Source: Bradysia coprophila
Lineage: Eukaryota > Arthropoda > Insecta > Diptera > Sciaridae
DNA: 64,000 nt
Assembly (NCBI RefSeq): GCF_014529535.1
Contig: NW_023503337.1
Location: 248,001-312,000 of the forward strand
Direction of reading: 5' to 3'
Shown: positions 58,349 to 64,000 of the stretch, piece by piece
Position numbering within the stretch: the first letter of the stretch is position 1
Layout: the number at the start of each line of letters is the position of its first letter
Program-made: the position numbers and the translations under genes
Notes under the pieces: model-generated
What the model was told of the DNA's origin: nothing
The model's database searches: none
Seen by the model: only the letters and a program-made list of their open reading frames with translations

Positions 58349-59330
58349 ATGGATTCATTCCCGAACGATTCCTTCGACGAGGCATTGCAAGATTTCGACA
58401 TTCCATCTGAAGCAAAAATTGCAAAATTGTCTCAAACATCTAAAACGAACGAGCAATCAACCGCCAGCACCACCGGATCCGTGACCAGTGAATCACCAAG
58501 CAAAAAGAAAGTAGTCAGCACAGCTAGCCATGCCATCTTAGTGAATCCGAAGCAAAGAGGTAATCCTCTCCTGAAATCGATTACAAATGCGGTCTGGGAA
58601 TTTGAAGACATCGTGCCGGATTATGTGGTCGGTAGAACAGCATGCATTTTGTTTCTTTCGCTGAAATATCATAATTTGAATCCGGATTACATTCACAATC
58701 GACTGAAGTCGCTGGGAAAAATGTTTGAATTGAGAGTACTTCTCGTCCAAGTCGATACCAAGGTAATAGCGAATTGTTCATTTCATTTCATTTCATTTAT
58801 TTCATCTTAAAAAAAGTTCTGTTTACATGACCTGCGTAACTCTAGTTCGTTTCTTATGTTTCCTACTCAACAACTATCTCAAGGATTCGGTTACTTAAAA
58901 TTTTAGGATCCTCACAATGCACTTAAACATTTGACAAGAATATGCTTTCTGGCTGACCTGACCCTGATGCTAGCTTGGAACGCCGAAGAGGCAGGGAAAA
59001 TGGTTGAAACTTATAAACTGTTCGAAAATCGGCCACCCGATTTGATTATGGAACGAACGGAACAATATCCACACCAAAAGGTAGGCTATACACGATTCGT
59101 TGTGTGACGGTAAATTGAATTCAAAGAAATTTATCGAACAGCTTGTTGGCGCATTGAGCAACATCAAACCGGTGAATAAGAGCGACGCAATGACATTATT
59201 GCAGACATACGGGAGTTTAGCGAATTTAATAAACAGCTCCGAAGATCGCTTGTCGCAATGTTCGGGTTTGGGACCACGAAAGGCGAAAAAGCTGTACGCA
59301 GCCTTCAACGAACCGTTTTTGAAGAAATGA
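58349..59330 (+). CDS. Ercc1: DNA excision repair protein ERCC-1
   Basis: Three exons: 58349-58762, 58907-59080 and 59142-59330, phase 0 throughout, giving 258 residues. Introns are 144 and 61 bp with GT..AG ends. The start is the ATG in CAAAAAATGGATTC; an open frame further upstream begins only at TTG. Residues about 65-190 form the ERCC1 central domain: [72 protein letters not shown] and [20 protein letters not shown]. Residues about 195-258 form the tandem helix-hairpin-helix, with [19 protein letters not shown] and [24 protein letters not shown]1 is the non-catalytic partner of XPF. The heterodimer cuts 5' of lesions in nucleotide-excision repair and acts in crosslink repair. The length is slightly below human ERCC1; the N-terminal part is the short, variable region. 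An AATAAA lies at 59515-59520. Confidence 0.96.
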
Positions 59331-59514
59331 GTTAGATGTTTAAAACGTTAATGGATGTGAATGAGTTTTCGATTTTTTTTTTTTGTTAATTTCGTCCGGT
59401 GATCTCATCGATCTCAGCGAATATCGGAAAAATATATTTGTTAAGGCCTTGAGTAGTTTAAGTGGAATAATTCATTGTGAATGGAATTGTTGAGTAAATA
59501 TTTTCTGCTAAGCA

Positions 59515-59520
59515 AATAAA
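59515..59520 (+). terminator. Candidate poly(A) signal of ERCC1
   Basis: AATAAA 185 bp after the stop codon. Confidence 0.5.
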
Positions 59521-59530
59521 TTTAAGCGAA

Positions 59531-59907
59531 TAACTGAGCGACTCATTTATTCAATTATACAATCATGGAGGCAACATCAATCTATAAGAGGTCTACAACA
59601 GTGGACTATCGGGATTATTATCGACGTATTCTAAAAGCGAGAATTCCATTAGTTTTTCAGGAGTAAAATTCTTGAATAATTATGAAATTTTAGCTATATT
59701 TCGAAAGACAAAAGGGTTAGTTTGGTTTTTTTTAATAAGTTATTTATTATCATTCTAATTATAGTAATTGCGGTGTAGTTATTGCGGAATACAATATAGG
59801 AATAAGTTACTGTTTTAAGTTTGACTTTTAGGATTGTATTATATTATACTTTGATTATATTCTTTCGTCCGTTTGTCTTGTCGTTTAAATTTGTGTTAGT
59901 TTTGATC
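59531..59907. other. Intergenic DNA, no gene seen
   Basis: Short AT-rich spacer between the ERCC1 3' end and the large palindrome. Confidence 0.55.
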
Positions 59908-61464
59908 TTAAGAGTCAATTCGCCAAAACTTCGAACAACTTAAAAACAAGCCATCAGCGATTTTCGGCGGGTACACAGTAATCGATTCAGGTGATCCTCC
60001 TGAGTCATTTGCAACAAAAAAAATCCTCGAAATAATTATGTTTTCACGCCAGAAATCATGAAAAAATGTACTGCGCGAGGGTGACCAAAATAGTTTTTGT
60101 TGCATATCACCAAGAATACGTAACGCATTTATCTGAAATTATGGTCATTGGTAGATGTGTTGACGCCGCATAAGCTGGCCTTTAAAACATTTCGAAATTT
60201 TTCGTGTATGTGGTGCAGTAGCTATTTTAGGGGAAAAAATTCCAACTTTTGCAGAGTGTTTTCAAAAAGTTACAACGATAGACTTCGAAGATATGGGTGT
60301 CGTTGGGTAGGTAGTGACCTCTACTATCCATGACACCATGAACCTACCGCGGCACGACTTTCGTTGAGCTTCAATTTTGATTGAAGTATACTAACACAAA
60401 AATTCTCTATAATTCCACTTTTCTTCGCGTCTATTTCAATTTTTCTGACTTATGTGACAATTTTAAATCAGGGCTGCAGTTACTGGCACCTTACGCTTCG
60501 GGAAATTTCGTTTAGGGCCTATAAAATTTGAAACAAAACCAACTGATTCAATTGTGTCATATGTTCCTCCACTGTATCAAGTGTTTACTAGCATATTAGA
60601 ATCATATTTTGTACTTTAGCCACTTACCGGAAGGATTTGGAAAATTTTCACAAATGTACGAATACGAGAAATTCGACATATTTCCAAATCCTTCCGGTAA
60701 GTGGCTAAAGTACAAAATATGATTCTAATATGCTAGTAAACACTTGATACAGTGCCGCACTGGCCATACTAGGAAGTCTGGAGATACCCGAGGAACATAT
60801 GACACAATTGAATCAGTTGGTTTTGTTTCAAATTTTATAGGCCCTAAACGAAATTTCCCGAAGCGTAAGGTGCCAGTAACTGCAGCCCTGATTTAAAATT
60901 GTCACATACGTCAGAAAAATTGAAATAGACGCGAAGAAAAGTGGAATTATAGAGAATTTTTGTGTTAGTATACTTCAATCAAAATTGAAGCTCAACGAAA
61001 GTCGTGCCGCGGTAGGTTCATGGTGTCATGGATAGTAGAGGTCACTACCTACCCAATGACACCCATATCTTCGAAGTCTATCGTTGTAACTTTTTGAAAA
61101 CACTCTGCAAAAGTTGGAATTTTTTTCCCCTAAAATAGCTACTGCACCACATACACGAAAAATTTCGAAATGTTTTAAAGGCCAGCTTATGCGGCGTCAA
61201 CACCTCTACCAATGACCATAATTTCAGATAAATGCGTTACGTATTCTAGGTGATATGCAACAAAAACTATTTTGGTCACCCTCGCGCAGTACATTTTTTC
61301 ATGATTTCTGGCGTGAAAACATAATTATTTCGAGGATTTTTTTTTGTTGCAAATGACTCAGGAGGATCACCTGAATCGATTACTGTGTACCCGCCGAAAA
61401 TCGCTGATGGCTTGTTTTCATGTTTCATACAACTTGGTTGAAGTTTTGGCGAATTGACTCTTAA
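59908..61464. mobile_element. 1.55-kb near-perfect palindromic transposable element
   Basis: The left arm starts TTAAGAGTCAATTCGCCAAA; the right arm ends with its exact inverse. The arms pair for about 740 bp around a spacer of roughly 35 bp near 60650-60685. The main asymmetry is a 38-bp segment (about 60755-60795) present only in the right arm. Both termini are TTAA, so the duplicated target is either TTAA or the inner TA; TA would fit Tc1/mariner-type and TTAA piggyBac-type mobilisation. No transposase. A solo end of the same family lies at about 31625. Confidence 0.85.
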
Positions 61465-61720
61465 TTTTTGTATTATTTTTTAATGGTTAGTGTCAGATTG
61501 CTTTTTGTCGATAACAGATGACAGCCGTCTGTAACTTTTGTCAAACATAAGTCATTCGATCGATTCGATTCGAGAGAAAAACTTGCTCCGAATCATCAAT
61601 AGAGCAGGTTTATCATGGATTAGGAAGCAGAAAACAATCTTCCTTACGAACTGTTCTCAGTTCTTTTGTTGGTTTGTAAACGTCCAAAAGGCACGACCTA
61701 ATATTGATAACACATTTTCG
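61465..61720. other. Spacer between two palindromic elements
   Basis: 256 bp with no recognisable content. Confidence 0.5.
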
Positions 61721-62126
61721 TTAAGAGGTTCCGAGCGTACGCTGAAATTGTAGCATACATTTCTGCGTTTCGAAATTTTTGATCGTTGATATCTTTTTAC
61801 GAGAGCCCCTTTTAAAAAATATACGACCACATTTTCGAGTAAAAATATGTCAGCTTTGAATAAAAAATAAAATTGTCTGTGAAAGTTTCATGTGCGTTGA
61901 GAAAACTGTACCGATGCCCCAAATTTGCATCAAAGGTACACTTTTCTCAAAGCACATGGAACTTTCACAGACAATTTTATTTTTTATTCAAAGCTGACAT
62001 ATTTTTACTCGAAAATGTGGTCGTACATTTTTTAAAAGGGGCTCTCGTAAAAAGATATCAACGATCAAAAATTTCGAAATGCAGAAATGTAGGCTACAAT
62101 TTCAGCCTACGCTCGGAAGCTCTTAA
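61721..62126. mobile_element. 406-bp palindromic element with TTAAGAG ends
   Basis: TTAAGAGGTTCCGAGCGTAC at the left is inverted at the right (GTAGGCTACAATTTCAGCC ... GAAGCTCTTAA). The arms continue to pair through ATTTCGAAATTTTTGATCGT-like sequence and GAAAGTTCCATGTGC almost to the centre near 61920. It shares the TTAAGAG termini with its larger neighbour but not the arm sequence. It is probably mobilised by the same transposase type (inference). Confidence 0.82.
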
Positions 62127-62564
62127 AAATGCTTCGATTCATAAGAACAAAGCCGAACTTACACCATGCAGAACGTAAAGTAAATATAGTTTTGAGTTGT
62201 TTTTTGTGGTTGGTTTTGTGGTATGATAAGCATAAATTGATATATACTTCTTTCCCTAGTTCTGGAAATAAAAATCGGCTTATAAAATGTTGTATGGCAA
62301 CGCGATAAAAGAAATTTTTGTTTGGACTGTCCAAGACAACACTATTCTATTAAATTATTATTAGTAAGACACCGATTTGCTTCTTTTTGCATTATCGTTC
62401 CTAAGAATAAAGAATAAAAACAGTAAAAAACTTACACGAGAAATGTGAGTACTATAACTGTTGAAGTGTATAGAAGTAATACCAGTTTGAGTTTCACTTC
62501 CAATTTTCAGCAAACACGAAATATTTTTGTTCTAAAAATTTCGGGTCAATATAGAATTCACGAT
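62127..62564. other. Spacer, possible promoter region of the next gene
   Basis: AT-rich. TTTGAGTTTCACTTCCAATTTTCAGC precedes the putative first exon, but no TATA box with proper spacing could be fixed. Confidence 0.35.
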
Positions 62565-62601
62565 GAAACAACCCTCATTTTTTGTTGTTCTTATGATCGG
62601 T
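62565..62601 (+). CDS. Possible first coding exon of a secreted protein (partial)
   Basis: ATG at 62565 encodes MKQPSFFVVLMI followed by a consensus donor (CG|GTAAGTTATG), the look of a signal-peptide exon. A good acceptor (TTTTGTCTATTTCAG) at 63936 is followed by an open frame to the window end (63937-64000) reading LSDAQNVRTKTGNDDFFSTR. The phases do not match: exon 1 ends in phase 1 and the open frame needs phase 0. A further exon, a different first exon or a pseudogene must be assumed. Weak call. Confidence 0.3.
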
Positions 62602-62704
62602 AAGTTATGAAGAAAATAGTATTTTGTGCATCCGACAATTGAAATACGACCTATTTTGCCATGATTTTTCATTAAGAAATGTCAGTTTTTCCCGAACAAA
62701 ATCT

Positions 62705-63805
62705 ATTTATTTATTCAAAGCGAAAAAAAAGACTGCTCGCATACGGCGCAGTCAATAAAAAAACGATCTTTTCAATCAACAAATATTACAATAAATAAAA
62801 ATCATCCGCTCTATTACTTCCTAAAGTTCCAAGAATACATGCCGCATTGCCTCTTTGTATAGCAATAGAAATTTTCTGCAACAGATAATCTTTGGAACGT
62901 GGCTCCCCTGATGCTCTCTTCATCAACGATCCCAACTTGTCAATAAATTTCCTTGTTTCTGGACCCATGCAACCTAATGATTCAAAGGCAAGGGGGGTAA
63001 ATAAATAGTTTTCTTTAAGACGTATATAATGATTATGCTTAAATCTCTCCGCTTTATCTGCAATAGACCCTGCTTTCTTAGAGGATTCACTGATGTATGA
63101 AGGAGCCAAAGTATCACGTATTGTTACATCCCATAAAAGTGATTTTCCATGACTCCACGGAACTACTGTCATACCATCAGGTCTTTTACCGTCGTCTCTA
63201 GAAATACCAGGTGGTTGCAAAATATTGGGAAATCCTGCAGAGGAAAATGCATGACCAAAAACATTATTGACAGAATCGTGTTTAGCAATAATCCCTATCT
63301 TTAATTTGCACGATAAACCATGCAAACCGTCCTTCTTAACCACAGCACCACAATTACACTTGTACTCTTCACACAACTGGGATCCTAAACGAAGACCAAC
63401 AGCAATTCTCGCTGCATTGTTATCTAATAGTAAACCTAGTTGACTCGATGGGACAACCTGCAGCCACTTTGAAGATTCTTTTGTAGATGACGCAAGTAGT
63501 CTAGCACGAGTAACAGGTTCACTAGAATCTAACATCTCGCTAAAACTGCTCCTAATCACCGGCAGGTCCCAGTTTCGTTGCACCTTTCTCATTTCATCAT
63601 TATCTGGAATAAAATCGTTAGGAATGGTATCTACTATGCTTGAAATGTCATCATCAATTATTCGCAAATTAAATTTACTCAAAATTTCATTCGACAAATC
63701 AGATGATGAATACACAGATGACAGATAGGCAGGCATTGCCAAGTCTTCAACTTTCCGAATCCCCAATCCACCAAAAACTATATATCGTGCGGGAAAAAAC
63801 TTCAT
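62705..63805 (-). mobile_element. 5'-truncated non-LTR retrotransposon (C-terminal nuclease domain)
   Basis: A 339-codon frame (62786-63805) starts with FGGLGIRKVEDLAMPAYLSS, the usual sequence just after a LINE reverse transcriptase. It then has a Cys/His cluster (CNCGAVVKKDGLHGLSCK) and a PD-(D/E)XK-like stretch (KRPDGMTVVPW, SLLWDVTIRDTLAPSY), ending LQKISIAIQRGNAACILGT. Cys/His cluster plus PD..D is the arrangement of restriction-like endonucleases of R2/R4-type LINEs, though the clade is not certain. The RT domain is absent; the frame is otherwise uninterrupted, so the insertion is young. The 3' UTR ends AATAAATAAATAGATTTTG at about 62705. Confidence 0.78.
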
Positions 63806-64000
63806 TTCTTTACGATTTATAGTGCGAGAAAAGAATTACATGAATTTTTCTATGACTATACGATTGATTAAATTTAATATGGTGAATGTGAAGTGTGTAT
63901 GTTTTCAAGTAAATTGATGTGTTTTGTCTATTTCAGTTGTCCGATGCACAAAACGTTCGTACCAAGACAGGAAATGACGATTTTTTCAGCACACGTCCTA
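63806..64000 (+). other. Window end with acceptor and partial open frame
   Basis: After an AT-rich stretch, TATTTCAG (to 63936) is followed by an open frame of 21 codons running off the window (LSDAQNV ... FFSTRP). It could be the second exon of the gene proposed at 62565, subject to the phase conflict noted there. Confidence 0.3.

Overview
The window looks like nuclear DNA of an insect, most likely a dipteran and perhaps a lower dipteran such as a fungus gnat. The evidence is AT-rich intergenic DNA, short GT..AG introns, a LIM-only (LMO/Beadex-type) gene, an ERCC1 gene, TATA-driven genes for secreted proteins, and many relics of Jockey/CR1-like, Penelope-like and restriction-like-endonuclease retrotransposons plus foldback and MITE elements. 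The species assignment is inference; no rRNA, tRNA or mitochondrial marker was seen.

Layout. Positions 1-15,400 hold no convincing gene. They carry a foldback-like repeat with internal tandem arrays (985-2638), a family of interspersed repeats marked by the string AGCCCCGTACG (4960-8970, 11985-12310), a 632-bp element with about 200-bp inverted ends (6662-7293) and a GGACGTCC-ended element (13780-14480). Positions 15,440-21,749 hold a three-exon LMO gene. Its second intron is filled by a complete 3.6-kb foldback (FB/Mutator-like) element with a 9-bp target-site duplication. The element encloses about 15 copies of a GC-rich 145-bp repeat and ends about 120 bp before the last exon.

Positions 26,254-45,560 carry five paralogous minus-strand genes for small secreted proteins. 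Each has a signal peptide, a variable (A/S-TDA-V/I-P)n hexapeptide tract, an invariant short amphipathic segment (PKGLLNALLKLLLGK type) and a (APIPDTGD)n octapeptide tract. Four of the five sit in a head-to-tail array of about 3.4-3.5-kb units. The units also carry broken fragments of two unrelated coding sequences, and one unit is interrupted by a degraded LINE. This expanding, repeat-length-variable family is the best candidate for an undescribed system.

Positions 45,560-52,600 are gene-poor, with a Penelope-like relic at 48,782-49,073. On the minus strand, 52,750-56,484 is a three-exon gene for a 931-residue, probably nuclear protein. It has SUMO-interaction-like motifs, an SR-type microexon, a helical domain with a faint resemblance to the LEDGF integrase-binding fold and nine 30-residue repeats with higher-order structure. 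Divergently, 58,349-59,330 is a three-exon ERCC1 gene. The right end holds two large palindromic elements sharing TTAAGAG termini (59,908-61,464 and 61,721-62,126). It ends with a possible secreted-protein gene whose intron would carry a 5'-truncated retrotransposon.

The clear host functions are independent: LMO for transcriptional bridging and ERCC1 for nucleotide-excision repair. The secreted family is a co-oriented, probably co-expressed cluster, because its promoters are duplicated with the genes.
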